This document shows, in pieces, positions 1 to 9,597 of a DNA stretch of 64,000 bases. Source of the stretch: Paenibacillus pabuli (GTDB lineage: Bacteria > Bacillota > Bacilli > Paenibacillales > Paenibacillaceae); NCBI RefSeq assembly GCF_023101145.1, contig NZ_CP073714.1, positions 1,860,001 to 1,924,000 of the forward strand, in the 5' to 3' direction. How positions within the stretch are numbered: position 1 is the stretch's first letter; each line of letters opens with the position of its first letter. The notes under the pieces were generated by a model. The model was not told the DNA's origin, ran no database searches, and saw only the letters and a program-made list of their open reading frames with translations. The position numbers and the translations under genes were made by a program.

Positions 1-1749
1 GCAGCAGTGAAGCAGAATACGCTCGCTGCACCTGATCTGCAGCCGGATACCGTCTATAACATGAAAGTTATTGTCAAGGGTCCGGAGATCAGTGTTTATG
101 TGAATAACAAACTGAAGCTAAAGGCAAGTGATTCGACATTCAATGCGTCCGGCCAGGTTGGGTTTTATGCCGGCGGTTTCAGTGAGCTCCTATTTGATGA
201 CATCAAATTTACCGTTCCAAGCAGGGAAGTATCTGGTTTGCTGCTGGGTGAGAGCCATGCCAACATGGTCAAGGGGGAACAAAAGCAGCTGCAAGTTCAA
301 TTTGATCCGCTTGATGCGGAGAATAAGGAGGTCATCTTTCATACCTCCCAACCGGGAATTGCCAATGTGGATGAACATGGATTGGTAACTGCTTTGGCGG
401 AAGGCGAGGCTGAAATCACCGTAACATCAGTCGCCAACCCGGAAGCTTCAGCATCCGTACACATTCAGGTATCGGATGTGATGCACTTTACGGATTTCGA
501 TTCGGGAGCGAACGGATGGCCGGTGGACCCGAACCGCAGTATTGTAACTGTGAATGGCAATAAAAAGTATAAAATTCTCAAAGGCGCCTCGGCCCTTCAT
601 CCGAAGACATTTACGGACTATGACCTTACCTTCACGCTGAAGACGCCGGCGGTCATGCCGGATACGGGAACACTATATGTATATGATCGTTCCGTCTCCA
701 GCACATCCGGGAAAATTGCATACAAGAAGCTGGCGGACGGCACTTCACAATGGATTCTTTATAATGGAGCATGGACAGCTCTGAAAACGACGAATCTGCC
801 TGAAGAGGATCTGAAGCCTGATAAGGAGCACACCATCCGCATCCGGGTCGAAGGTGCGGACATCTGCGTGTACGTAAACGGGGAACTTAGGCTTGAAGGG
901 TCGGATACCAAGCACAACCCATCTGGAACGGTAGGTTTCTATGTAGGCGGGTTCAGCGAAATGTGGTTCGATGACATCAAGTTTTCCCTGATCGATACGG
1001 ATCAAACTGCTCCAGAGACCACGGCCGTCATGAGTCCGGCAGAACCGGACGGCATGAATGGATGGTATACACAGCCCGTAAATCTTGCCTTGCATTCTTC
1101 TGAAGGCTCTGAATCTACATCGACAGAATATAGTCTGGATGGAGGGGATACCTGGCTGGCCTATCAGGAATCTCTGACCTTCAGTCAGGATGGCCGTTAT
1201 ACCATTCTATACCGTTCACTGGATTCGTCCGGAAACGCGGAGGAAGCGAAATCGCTGGCGTTTAATCTGGATGCCTCGGCACCCATGATTTCGGTGGCAG
1301 AGCCGCAAGTCAAAGACTTTACAAGCGCAGAGTCCCTGAATCTGTCATGGACTGCTGTTGATGAGGTGTCCGGGGTTGATGAATTGAAGAGTATAGCAAG
1401 GCTCGATGATCAGCAGATCGAGCAGGGAGCGGCGGTGCTTCTCTATACGCTGCCCCTGGGAGCTCACACCTTCACAGTAACCGCTATAGACGAGGCGGGG
1501 AATGAAGAGGAAGCGGTTGTGACGTTCTCCACTTATGCAGATGTCAGCTCACTGAAAGCACTGGTAACACTCTTTCGGGAGAAGTCCTGGATTGATAATG
1601 GCGGGATCGCTAACAGCCTGCTCAAGAAGCTGGATAATGGGAATACGGAAGCGTTCCTCCATGAGGTTCAAGCCCAGAGCGGCAAACATATTACGGAGGA
1701 AGCAGCAGCCTACCTGCTTCGGGATGGGCAGGCTGTAACAACAGAATAG
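1..1749 (+). CDS. C-terminal part of a secreted multidomain polysaccharide-associated protein (5' end outside window)
   Basis: The frame is open to the left edge, so this is the C-terminal part of a larger protein. Visible domains in order: the end of one LamG/DUF1080-like jelly-roll module (ends near residue 70, closing with GGFSELLFDDIKF), a bacterial Ig-like group 2 (Big_2) domain (about 75-155), a second copy of the jelly-roll module (about 158-330, closing with GGFSEMWFDDIKF), an OmpL47-like beta domain (about 335-425, containing YSLDGGDTW) and another Ig-like domain with a helical tail. Duplicated carbohydrate-binding-like modules joined by Ig domains are typical of large secreted Paenibacillus glycan-degrading enzymes. 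No catalytic domain lies in the visible part, so the enzyme activity is unknown. It is convergent with the alginate-lyase-like gene and shares a terminator with it. Confidence 0.75.
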   Translation, partial: AAVKQNTLAAPDLQPDTVYNMKVIVKGPEISVYVNNKLKLKASDSTFNASGQVGFYAGGFSELLFDDIKFTVPSREVSGLLLGESHANMVKGEQKQLQVQFDPLDAENKEVIFHTSQPGIANVDEHGLVTALAEGEAEITVTSVANPEASASVHIQVSDVMHFTDFDSGANGWPVDPNRSIVTVNGNKKYKILKGASALHPKTFTDYDLTFTLKTPAVMPDTGTLYVYDRSVSSTSGKIAYKKLADGTSQWILYNGAWTALKTTNLPEEDLKPDKEHTIRIRVEGADICVYVNGELRLEGSDTKHNPSGTVGFYVGGFSEMWFDDIKFSLIDTDQTAPETTAVMSPAEPDGMNGWYTQPVNLALHSSEGSESTSTEYSLDGGDTWLAYQESLTFSQDGRYTILYRSLDSSGNAEEAKSLAFNLDASAPMISVAEPQVKDFTSAESLNLSWTAVDEVSGVDELKSIARLDDQQIEQGAAVLLYTLPLGAHTFTVTAIDEAGNEEEAVVTFSTYADVSSLKALVTLFREKSWIDNGGIANSLLKKLDNGNTEAFLHEVQAQSGKHITEEAAAYLLRDGQAVTTE

Positions 1750-1755
1750 ACCACA

Positions 1756-1797
1756 GAAAGAAGCCTTTCCGATCATATTCGGAAAGGCTTCTTTCTT
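1756..1797. terminator. Bidirectional Rho-independent terminator
   Basis: A perfect 17-bp inverted repeat (GAAAGAAGCCTTTCCGA and its complement) with a 5-base loop, flanked by A-rich and T-rich tracts. It lies between two convergent genes and can serve both. Confidence 0.85.
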
Positions 1798-1801
1798 ATA
1801 G

Positions 1802-2773
1802 CTAACGTTGAAATTGCAGCTCGGGATAGATCCAGGCATAAGCATGATAAAGGCCGCTGTTGATATTAATATTGCCCGTGATTGGACGGTAAGGGGCGAC
1901 AAAATGTTCAAAGTCCGGATTCTGATAGATGTTCGCCATCGCCTCAACCAGATCAAGGGGCCATGTGCTGCCAGATAGCTGTGCCGGGAAGATCGGATTA
2001 TCGTCATACGGCCACTCTTTTAGATGCCCGTTGACATAATGAAAGAATTGTTCGACGGCATACTGGAGGCTTTTGCCGCCCGGTGAGACCCAGCGGAACA
2101 AATCCTCTCCCGTTGTGTCCAGGACGAGCTTGGCTGCGGCCGTTACCGGAGCGAGAGCGAAATAATGATACCACAGGGAATGCTTGCCTCTGGACGCTTC
2201 TTCCGGAATGAATCCTTCGATGGAGAGGGAGTGGTCGAGATGTTCTTTGAGCGCGGTCACCTCTTCTGCCAAATGAAGCTTATCATCCATAAAACGATAC
2301 AGTACTAACTGGGCATACAGACTCCAGCTCCACCAGTTGTTTCGGAGGGGGATTCGATCCCACTCCGGCAGGCACACCCGGGTCATCCATTGGGTGAACA
2401 TTTCTCGCTCCTTTTTGCTCCAGTCCACATATTCTTTGATTTCATTCGCCGCCAGAAGGAGTCCAACCCCCAGATAGGCGGATACCAATGGTCCGTCCGC
2501 ACCTGTAATCTCCCGATTAACCACTGCCCAGCCCATGATGATTTCCTTCGCTTTGTCTGCATAAGCAGCTGTTCCTGTCAGCCGGTAGGCCAGTGCAGTC
2601 GTATAGGCTGCTTGGGCATCCTTTTCCATCCGCCGCTTCGCGAGCGTGTGTCCCTCAGTATCCTGGTAAAAGCCAGGAATCTCCCAAGTGGCAATCGCAT
2701 GACTGTTCGCAGATAGACTCTCGTTTGCTTGATTAAGAAGAACTTCAAGTGCAGTCGGATGTTTTATATGCAT
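1802..2773 (-). CDS. Alginate-lyase-like (alpha/alpha toroid) polysaccharide lyase family protein
   Basis: About 323 residues, mostly helical, with the pattern of the alginate_lyase/heparinase-type toroid family: a WAVVNREITGADGPL stretch around residue 85-100, LRNNWWSWSLYAQL around 145-160, and a late HSLWYHYFAL stretch supplying candidate His/Tyr catalytic residues. There is no signal peptide, so it is probably cytoplasmic and acts on imported oligosaccharides. The start is placed at ATG 2773 because AGAGGTGGG precedes it at good spacing; a longer frame reaches 2809 but has no such site. It is the distal gene of a minus-strand group with the GH2 enzyme and the 6863-7519 gene. The family is fairly sure; the substrate (alginate, a glycosaminoglycan or another uronate polymer) is not. 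Confidence 0.65.
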   Translation of the reverse strand: MHIKHPTALEVLLNQANESLSANSHAIATWEIPGFYQDTEGHTLAKRRMEKDAQAAYTTALAYRLTGTAAYADKAKEIIMGWAVVNREITGADGPLVSAYLGVGLLLAANEIKEYVDWSKKEREMFTQWMTRVCLPEWDRIPLRNNWWSWSLYAQLVLYRFMDDKLHLAEEVTALKEHLDHSLSIEGFIPEEASRGKHSLWYHYFALAPVTAAAKLVLDTTGEDLFRWVSPGGKSLQYAVEQFFHYVNGHLKEWPYDDNPIFPAQLSGSTWPLDLVEAMANIYQNPDFEHFVAPYRPITGNININSGLYHAYAWIYPELQFQR

Positions 2774-2842
2774 AGAACCCACCTCTTTTGAAATGGAATG
2801 ATATATCAATATCCTTATCGCAGTAGATACGAAAGAGTAAAC

Positions 2843-5800
2843 TTACTTGGGCTCTACATCATCCAAGGTCAGACGATATTGAAGATGCCTCATGTATGAG
2901 CCGCCCGCGTTCCTAAATACCATTCCGAACCGGACGTCCTCACCGGCTCCATGTACGATGGCGATCAGACGATTAATACCAGCACGCAGCTCGATATGCC
3001 TCTCCGGATCGGGAACATGACTCCCGTTTATATAAATCTCATATTCGCAGTTCGTGTTGACTTGAAGCTTACCTCGAAGGATACCATCGACTGGATTACA
3101 TGAAGGGTCCAAACCATGAACGAAACAGCTCAGGAACCAGCGCTCATCCCCGGGATTCTGTATAAGAAAGGCACCGTCTGAAGAGCTTCGCTCTTTCTTG
3201 AGCATCCAGCCGTAGAGCCCCTCGCCCAGATTGTTCAGCGAGAATTCCGGATCCGTATAGTAGGTCTTCATTTCCTCGTAATTAATCCACGGCTTGCAAG
3301 GCAGTGCCATGACCTTTTCAACGGACCAGTGCGCGTCTCCTTTGGAGCTATAGAGAAGACCGTCGTCTATGGCGGCCCCCAGATTGGCCAAAAGTCGGCT
3401 GTATAAGCGTATGGACTTGGCGGAATCCGGTTCAAGGAGCAGTTGAGATAAAATGATACATCCTTGTTCCTGTTCCGCTTGCAGTACGAAACTCCCGGCA
3501 GGACGCTGATGATCCCGGTTTAGCTCCACCAATGCCAGCCTGCTGTATTCCGACGTATGCCCATGCACAAAATAATCCTTCCATGCTGTCCCTTCTACGC
3601 TTGCACATAGTACCGCTGCATCGGTCGTATGCAGACTGTAAGAGGCCAAGGGACGATTAACAACTTCTCTGGGCGAGAGAAAAACCTTGTCGTAACCGAA
3701 CAGGTCAACCGGACTTAATCCCTGGACGGCAGGCATAGCGTAATTCGCCTCCAAGTGGTACGTTTCATGCTTCAGGATCGAGACTGGGTGCTTCAACAGA
3801 GCAGATAGGGCGGCTTCATGACCTGGAGCAGCGGGAAGGACGACGAGTTTACCGCCATGCCGAACATATTCACTCAAAACGGCTACGGAATCCGCACCCA
3901 ATAGGAGGTTTGGCTCAACGACAAGAAGATGATATGTCCCAAGAAGGCTGCTCGTGATATTTTCGAGCACATCGAAGGAAAGGCAGAGTGACCGCAGGAA
4001 ATGTTCTGCTGTTCCTCCCGGTTCGACCCATGCACCCGTTTGGATCGATATCGTTTCGACGTTTCCTGCATAAGTGAGCATGTTGCGCAGCAAGCAGCAA
4101 GCCGCCGGGACGGTGTCGAAATGCTCTGTGAGCTGCAATTGATTAGCGATGAAGAGGCCGTTTCCACTCCGGTATTCCAGAAGAGGTGACCACAGATCCC
4201 CGCCATCTCCAAAATCCCCTGCGCTGCATTCCAGAATCATATTGAAGTTACCCTTGATCGGTTTCTCGAAAGCGGCACGGATGATAGGAGGGGGACCATC
4301 CTCGCGGATCTTTTCGTTCCAATACATCAAATCATCATTGTCCAAGCCCTGAAGGATGGGATGGCAATAGCTGCCCGCGTGGGCACGGATGAAATCCTGC
4401 CGCGAAATCGTCAAATGACCCAGAGACAGATGGTGCTGTTCCAACAGCAGAAGGCGTCCGCCCCTCCGTACATAATTTTGGAGCGTAATCTCCAGTTGAC
4501 CGTCCTCATCCTCCAGCCCGCTGCCTGCAACGACGAGGTGATTAGGTGAAAGCTCACCAAGCTGTTCAAGCCGGATTCGTCTGCATTCCGGGACAAGGCT
4601 GTTCAACAAATGGAAGTCTTCGTCCCTACCTATGAAGGCCACAGGTCGGTCTATAGAGACCGGAGTAGTCTTATAATGTGAGGGATACAATTTGTACTGC
4701 AAATTCAGCTCATGAACGAGCTTGTCATCGTGAAACATTACGGCATGAATGTGTATAGTGGTTACATCCTTAACAGGCTCAGGTTTCCAGGTTACGGTCA
4801 CGATTTCATGATTCGCCGGTTCTTGGTCGAATAGGAAGAGCTCCTGGTGAAGGAGTCTGCCTTCCTGGCGTACTTTGCATTCAATCCGAGTTTGGCTTGA
4901 ATGGAACGTATCGTTATAGACATCAAAGCTTCTGGAAATGGGCTCATCATCGAAGAAGGAACGATTGTATTCTGCCGGTATCATGGTAGCGGGCTTGAAA
5001 GAGGCTTCCATGATCGGAAAGGATGGGTTCTTCATATAAAGCGGATATTCCTTCGGAAGAAGACCGTTATTCAGCGTTAGCGCGTATTTCGGAATGACTT
5101 TTGGTTTCGGCCCCGGCGTATCTGGAGCGGATGGAGGAAGCACAATATCGCGCTCCGGCATGGCCCGCATGAAATAATGGGCGAAGTTGAAGGTGGAGAT
5201 TCCGGAAACGCCTTGCCGCCTCGCATATTCCACGAACAGCCGCTCCTTCTCGGCCAGACCTTGGATACATTCATCCGTGTTTCGATACGCGGCCAGGCCT
5301 ACGTACATGCTGCTGTTCTGCGGACAGACATACCACCAGCCGCCATGCTCGCCGAACAAGAGAGGCGCCTTCCGATCCCACGCGTCAATAGTGCCATCTA
5401 TGTTATAGTGCCTGCTCTCCACCTCCGTGAGTTCTTTGGGGAGGAGACGGTTATCGCCTTCTGCAATGATCGGGCGGGAAGGATCCAACTCGCGAATGAG
5501 GTTCATCATGGAAGGCATATGCTGCTTGAATATATCGCGGCCATCCACCCAGCGCATCTCGTTCTGCAAGCTCCACAGGATAATGGATGGGTGATTACGG
5601 TCACGCTCTACCAGTCTGCGAACATGGGCTGTGCAGTTCGCGATATAAGCTGGATGATCTGCAGGCATGGATTTGCTCGAACCGTAGATGGCCGTTTCAT
5701 CCACAATCAGCATACCCATCTCATCGGCGATGTCCAGATAATAGGTCGGATGAGGCGCGGCATGCAGCCGAACACAGTTCACTCCGGCCTCCTTGCACAT

Positions 5801-6832
5801 TCCATACCAGGTGCGTACGTACTCCTGCGTTTGTTGAATGGCACCCTGGAAATGCCAGGAGTCACCACGCAAGTTAATAGGCGTACCGTTAAGGATAAAC
5901 TGCGAACCCTCGGTCCAGATCTCACGGAAGCCGAATGCCTGCTCCATCCGGTCGATAACCCGGTCACCGTCCAGAAGCACAAGCTCCAAGCTGTACAAGA
6001 AAGGCTGCTCCGGATTCCAGTACTTGGCGTCCTCCCAATCCAAGCTGAACGTAAGCCGGCTCGAATCCCCTTGGTCGCTCACCGCTAACACGTCAGCTTC
6101 AGCTTGAAGAATGGAGGACGTCGAATCACCGTTTTCGCGCACATGAAGAATAGCCTTGTGGGATGTTTTCAAGGAGGAAGCCAAGGGATGGATTACTGCA
6201 GCATCTACTTCCAGTCGATTCTCCCGTACCGACGTTCGGATAGCTACATCGGCAAGCGAGATATCCGGCTGACTTTCCAGATATACGTCCTGCCATATCC
6301 CTCTAGCAATCGAACCGAACCACGAGCCTGCAAGGCCCGTGATTTTTTGTTGACCTGAAGGAATCTCGACCTTGTCAAAGCTGCCGCAGACTACATGAAG
6401 TTCGTGCTCTGTATCATGTCTGACCAGTTCGGTAATCTCCACGAGAAGAGGCAGGTAACCATCCTCCCACATGGTCACGAGATGATGGTCGAGATACACG
6501 GCAGCCTTTTGCATAATCCCGTCCATACGGAGGAAGATACGTATCCCTGGTTCATTCATGGATGGAGGCACCCGGAATGACCGGTGAAGAACTCCCGCTG
6601 CGGCTTGCGCCCACTCCTTCGGATACTGAAATACATCATAAGGCGCATATTCGTACTCGGGAATGATCCCAAAGTTCTTTCCCGGCAGCCTTTCGTAGGA
6701 GCTTCTCCAGCTGGAGGGCACTTGAATCTTCTGCTCTTCGTAAACCAGCTCTGCAGGAAGCCCGAAGCTGGTGCCCTGCTCATACAAAGGCATGAAATTC
6801 CATTCACCGTTTAAGCAATATTCAGTTCGCAT
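2843..6832 (-). CDS. Large glycoside hydrolase family 2 enzyme (beta-galactosidase/beta-glucuronidase type)
   Basis: About 1329 residues. An N-terminal GH2 sugar-binding jelly roll and Ig-like domain lead into a TIM barrel with LNGTPINLRGDSWHF. The acid/base Glu (about E425) is in SLQNE and the nucleophile Glu (about E495) in FGEHGGWW. The protein is much longer than a plain GH2. The C-terminal half holds two flavodoxin/GATase-like segments (YVRRGGRLLLLEQ and YVRHGGKLVVLP), like the beta-galactosidase trimerisation fold, and a final beta domain. The start at ATG 6832 is chosen for its AAAGGAG site; the upstream ATG at 6859 has none. There is no signal peptide. Neighbours suggest it trims oligosaccharides from an acidic polymer. 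Retaining exo-glycosidase activity is likely; the exact sugar cannot be told. Confidence 0.85.
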   Translation of the reverse strand: MRTEYCLNGEWNFMPLYEQGTSFGLPAELVYEEQKIQVPSSWRSSYERLPGKNFGIIPEYEYAPYDVFQYPKEWAQAAAGVLHRSFRVPPSMNEPGIRIFLRMDGIMQKAAVYLDHHLVTMWEDGYLPLLVEITELVRHDTEHELHVVCGSFDKVEIPSGQQKITGLAGSWFGSIARGIWQDVYLESQPDISLADVAIRTSVRENRLEVDAAVIHPLASSLKTSHKAILHVRENGDSTSSILQAEADVLAVSDQGDSSRLTFSLDWEDAKYWNPEQPFLYSLELVLLDGDRVIDRMEQAFGFREIWTEGSQFILNGTPINLRGDSWHFQGAIQQTQEYVRTWYGMCKEAGVNCVRLHAAPHPTYYLDIADEMGMLIVDETAIYGSSKSMPADHPAYIANCTAHVRRLVERDRNHPSIILWSLQNEMRWVDGRDIFKQHMPSMMNLIRELDPSRPIIAEGDNRLLPKELTEVESRHYNIDGTIDAWDRKAPLLFGEHGGWWYVCPQNSSMYVGLAAYRNTDECIQGLAEKERLFVEYARRQGVSGISTFNFAHYFMRAMPERDIVLPPSAPDTPGPKPKVIPKYALTLNNGLLPKEYPLYMKNPSFPIMEASFKPATMIPAEYNRSFFDDEPISRSFDVYNDTFHSSQTRIECKVRQEGRLLHQELFLFDQEPANHEIVTVTWKPEPVKDVTTIHIHAVMFHDDKLVHELNLQYKLYPSHYKTTPVSIDRPVAFIGRDEDFHLLNSLVPECRRIRLEQLGELSPNHLVVAGSGLEDEDGQLEITLQNYVRRGGRLLLLEQHHLSLGHLTISRQDFIRAHAGSYCHPILQGLDNDDLMYWNEKIREDGPPPIIRAAFEKPIKGNFNMILECSAGDFGDGGDLWSPLLEYRSGNGLFIANQLQLTEHFDTVPAACCLLRNMLTYAGNVETISIQTGAWVEPGGTAEHFLRSLCLSFDVLENITSSLLGTYHLLVVEPNLLLGADSVAVLSEYVRHGGKLVVLPAAPGHEAALSALLKHPVSILKHETYHLEANYAMPAVQGLSPVDLFGYDKVFLSPREVVNRPLASYSLHTTDAAVLCASVEGTAWKDYFVHGHTSEYSRLALVELNRDHQRPAGSFVLQAEQEQGCIILSQLLLEPDSAKSIRLYSRLLANLGAAIDDGLLYSSKGDAHWSVEKVMALPCKPWINYEEMKTYYTDPEFSLNNLGEGLYGWMLKKERSSSDGAFLIQNPGDERWFLSCFVHGLDPSCNPVDGILRGKLQVNTNCEYEIYINGSHVPDPERHIELRAGINRLIAIVHGAGEDVRFGMVFRNAGGSYMRHLQYRLTLDDVEPK

Positions 6833-6862
6833 GGTAGGAATACTCCTTTCGTTTGCCATTCG

Positions 6863-7519
6863 TTATGCCCGGATCACGAGCGGAATTTCCAGCCAGATCC
6901 GGGAGCTCCCATCGGACGAATCCCAGGGTATGAAATGAGGCTCCATCGTTCCCGCCCAGTCGGACGGCGTATGGGATGTGGAGAGCTTGCCTGAATAGGA
7001 CGGCTTCTCGATAGTTGCCGGATCTTCCGAGTAGAAGAACATCAGATTCTCATGCAGGGCAATTATCCCGTACTTATCGCCATCCCCCGGCTTCTCCTCC
7101 TGATACTGGTAATGGTAAAAGACATAACTGGCGACTTGATCCGGCTTGAGATGGGCGACTCTGGCATAAGGCCGGGCCGAAGCGTTTTTTCTTGACCATT
7201 GCTGCTCGCTGACCGGCTTGTGATAGTGAAAAATATCGATCATCGGTACCCACCTTCTAGCACTGCTTGTTCCGGGCCAGGTTTCCAAAGCGTCTTCGCA
7301 GTGAGCGAACAGTTCATGAGGATCAACCGACTGAGCCGGGCTTTCGTAATAAAGAAACAGTTGTGTCCCGAAATGGAACAGACTAAGTTGAAGGGCATCG
7401 AGTTCCTTCATCCGGATTTGAAGTACGGGTAAAGCTTCGTGGAACAATTGCATCAGGTCCATATTCTCGCGGCACTGCGAACGGAAATGATAGCGGTACA
7501 TAAGCCACCTCAGTTTCAT
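6863..7519 (-). CDS. Uncharacterised protein, possibly mutarotase-like, in the GH2 operon
   Basis: About 218 residues. The first 60 or so (MKLRWLMYRYHFR, then a helix, then LSLFHFGTQLFLYYES) resemble the small alpha/beta fold of L-rhamnose mutarotase-like (dabb) proteins. The rest is not recognised. The stop lies about 30 bp before the chosen GH2 start, so the two are cotranscribed, in keeping with a sugar-handling role. The start at 7519 follows GGGGATAAAAG; a start at 7534 is also open. The mutarotase resemblance is weak and rests on pattern only. Confidence 0.5.
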   Translation of the reverse strand: MKLRWLMYRYHFRSQCRENMDLMQLFHEALPVLQIRMKELDALQLSLFHFGTQLFLYYESPAQSVDPHELFAHCEDALETWPGTSSARRWVPMIDIFHYHKPVSEQQWSRKNASARPYARVAHLKPDQVASYVFYHYQYQEEKPGDGDKYGIIALHENLMFFYSEDPATIEKPSYSGKLSTSHTPSDWAGTMEPHFIPWDSSDGSSRIWLEIPLVIRA

Positions 7520-7595
7520 GTCTTTTATCCCCATGTTACTGTAATTGGCTTCAGAATTCCTTGACGATAGTGACCTTCTTTAGCATAATAGCGAC

Positions 7596-8456
7596 ATGAA
7601 TAGAAAAAGCCATTATCTGGACCTGGGGCTGGAAACGGATTTTATTTTTCGCATTGAGAAATGCCCTTTAACTCATGACTTTGATGTCCACCAGCATGAC
7701 TATTCCGAGCTCGTTGTTATTCTTGGAGGTACCGCAACTCACATTATCGAAGGAAGGGAGTATCCGATCTCTGCCGGGCAGGTGTTCTTCATCCATGGCA
7801 ATGTGTCCCACGGCTATAAAGACGTGGATCATATCGAGTACGTCAACGTCATGTTTCATCCTGACCAGATGACTCAGCTGCAGGAACTGAAGCTGATGGC
7901 CGGCTTTCAGGCATTATTTTATTTCGAGCCGTTCTACCGGAAGGAAATGAACTTCAAAGGAATGCTTACCCTGAATGATGAACAGCTGCGGCAGGTCACC
8001 GGTCTGCTGGATGTTATTTTGGATGAGCACGATCAGCGGCCAGAAGGTTACCGAATGCTGATCCGCTCCTACTTTACGGCACTCATGGGTGTGCTCTCCC
8101 GCTATTATGTGGCGAACAACGGGTGGCCTCAGAATAAAGCGCTGCGAATCGCCGAGTCCATTACGTACCTGGAGGAACACTTTCAGGAGCCTCTCAATCT
8201 GGATATGCTCGCGGAAAAGGCGTATTTGTCCAAAAGGCAGTTTCTTCGCGAATTCGCAAGGAACTTCCAAACGACCCCCATGGACTATGTGATCCGGCGG
8301 AGGCTGGATTATTCCTGTACGCTTCTGCGTAATCCCAACCTGTCCATTCTGCAAGTGGCTCAAGAGAGCGGATTCCGGGACCAGAATTATTACGCCCGCC
8401 AGTTCAAGAAGATTTACCTGTGTACGCCTACGGAATACCGGGAGAAATACGTCTAA
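7596..8456 (+). CDS. AraC-family transcriptional regulator with cupin sensor domain
   Basis: 286 residues. The N-terminal AraC-type cupin (about 20-110) contains HQHDYSELVVILGG and an IHGNVSHGY histidine pair. The C-terminal double helix-turn-helix (about 185-285) contains YLSKRQFLREF and a closing IAYRYS-type motif, here QESGFRDQNYYARQFKK. It is divergent from the 6863-7519/GH2/lyase group across about 75 bp and is the natural candidate to control it in response to a sugar. It is convergent with a second AraC gene. There is no strong ribosome binding site before ATG 7596. Confidence 0.88.
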   Translation: MNRKSHYLDLGLETDFIFRIEKCPLTHDFDVHQHDYSELVVILGGTATHIIEGREYPISAGQVFFIHGNVSHGYKDVDHIEYVNVMFHPDQMTQLQELKLMAGFQALFYFEPFYRKEMNFKGMLTLNDEQLRQVTGLLDVILDEHDQRPEGYRMLIRSYFTALMGVLSRYYVANNGWPQNKALRIAESITYLEEHFQEPLNLDMLAEKAYLSKRQFLREFARNFQTTPMDYVIRRRLDYSCTLLRNPNLSILQVAQESGFRDQNYYARQFKKIYLCTPTEYREKYV

Positions 8457-8480
8457 ACGTCTTGATAAGAAAACAACAGA

Positions 8481-8541
8481 AACTGGTAACAAAAGAATAG
8501 GAAACTCATAACAAAATAATAGGAACCCATAACAAAACAGC
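8481..8541. repeat. Three short direct repeats downstream of the AraC gene
   Basis: Three degenerate units of about 20-22 bp in tandem (8481-8501, 8502-8523, 8524-8541), each carrying TAACAAAA and the first two ending in AATAGG. They run into the terminator hairpin. Origin and role are unknown; simple slippage duplication is possible. Confidence 0.5.
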
Positions 8542-8568
8542 CGGGACGATTACGTTCCTGCTGTTTTT
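8533..8568. terminator. Bidirectional terminator between convergent AraC genes
   Basis: An imperfect inverted repeat (AAAACAGCCGGGACG against CGTTCCTGCTGTTTT) with an ATTA loop, flanked by A and T tracts. Confidence 0.75.
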
Positions 8569-8569
8569 G

Positions 8570-9439
8570 TCATGTGCGGCCCAAGCGGGTGCTGCGATAT
8601 TGACCGGGTGTCATTCCAAGCTTTTTTCGGAACAAGCGAATAAAATAATTGGCATTCTCGATTCCGATCAGCACACCGATCTCGGATACGGGGAGGCTTG
8701 TATTTTCCAACAGAGATTTAGCTTTACCAATCTGCAGCTCGTGCAGGTATTGAAGTGGACTCAGCCCTGTGTATTTCTTCAGGCAGCGGGAGAGATAGTC
8801 TACATGGAAATGAAGCGTTTCTTCCATATGCTTCGCATCGAAGGGACGGGTAATATGCTGTTCGAGATAGGTTATCGTTTGATCACACAGTATTCTCGAG
8901 CGGGGAGCATACTGCAGACGCATAGCTGACTGCAGTTCGGTCAACAAGCCAGCGAGCTGCCCCTGCAGCGGCAAGGACGTTGCAGGCGATAAGCTTAGGT
9001 GAAGCTCCATCATTCGCTGCAGGAAGGGAAGAATGCTTGGGGTGTGCAGGCTTGTGAATTTGGGAATATACATGACCTGCCGGTGCGGAGTGACATCCAG
9101 GTTGGAGCCTTTCGTGAAGGGGGTCGACCATGGAATTTGTCCGCTATCCATCGTTCGGACAGGCGCTGGGTGGGCCAAGTGGAGCCAGTATATTTCCGTT
9201 TCTTCCTCGCAAGGGCGATGCCCAATATGCAGACGGTTCGGCTCAAGCACAAGCAGGGAGCCTGCTGTGATTTCGTATGGCACATCATCTTCCGTCATGT
9301 ACAAGGTACCCTTCATCACAAAGAGCATGTCATACAAGTTAAAGGAACGGCTTAGGTGCTGCTGCCCCGGTTCCCAGATGGAGTGACCAATCGTCACTAA
9401 TTGCGGAAGTGGGGGAATGGTTAGCTCAAGACAATTCAT
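8570..9439 (-). CDS. AraC-family transcriptional regulator
   Basis: About 289 residues from ATG 9439. The N-terminal cupin-like domain includes a GSLLVLEPNRLHIGH loop. The C-terminal AraC HTH pair includes HVDYLSRCLKKYTGLSPLQY and IENANYFIRLFRKKLGMTP, the family signature. It is divergent from the GHL6-like hydrolase gene across about 160 bp and probably controls the 9.6-14.8 kb operon. A GTG at 9472 would add 11 residues, but GAAAGG before 9439 favours the shorter form. Confidence 0.87.
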   Translation of the reverse strand: MNCLELTIPPLPQLVTIGHSIWEPGQQHLSRSFNLYDMLFVMKGTLYMTEDDVPYEITAGSLLVLEPNRLHIGHRPCEEETEIYWLHLAHPAPVRTMDSGQIPWSTPFTKGSNLDVTPHRQVMYIPKFTSLHTPSILPFLQRMMELHLSLSPATSLPLQGQLAGLLTELQSAMRLQYAPRSRILCDQTITYLEQHITRPFDAKHMEETLHFHVDYLSRCLKKYTGLSPLQYLHELQIGKAKSLLENTSLPVSEIGVLIGIENANYFIRLFRKKLGMTPGQYRSTRLGRT

Positions 9440-9597
9440 AAGGACAGCCCTTTCCATTACTTCTTGGTTCACCTATTGTATCATGGACCGAATTACAAAT
9501 GGTCGTAATTGTGCTATAAAAAGTCGTCTTTACATCTATTCGTTCAATGCTGGAAGGAATATATTAGGGGTATATGAACGAGAAAGGAAGCGAAATC

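Noticed and set aside
5177..6088. 303-codon + strand frame inside the GH2 gene
   Set aside because: It lies wholly antisense to a well-supported GH2 coding region with catalytic motifs and has no family resemblance.
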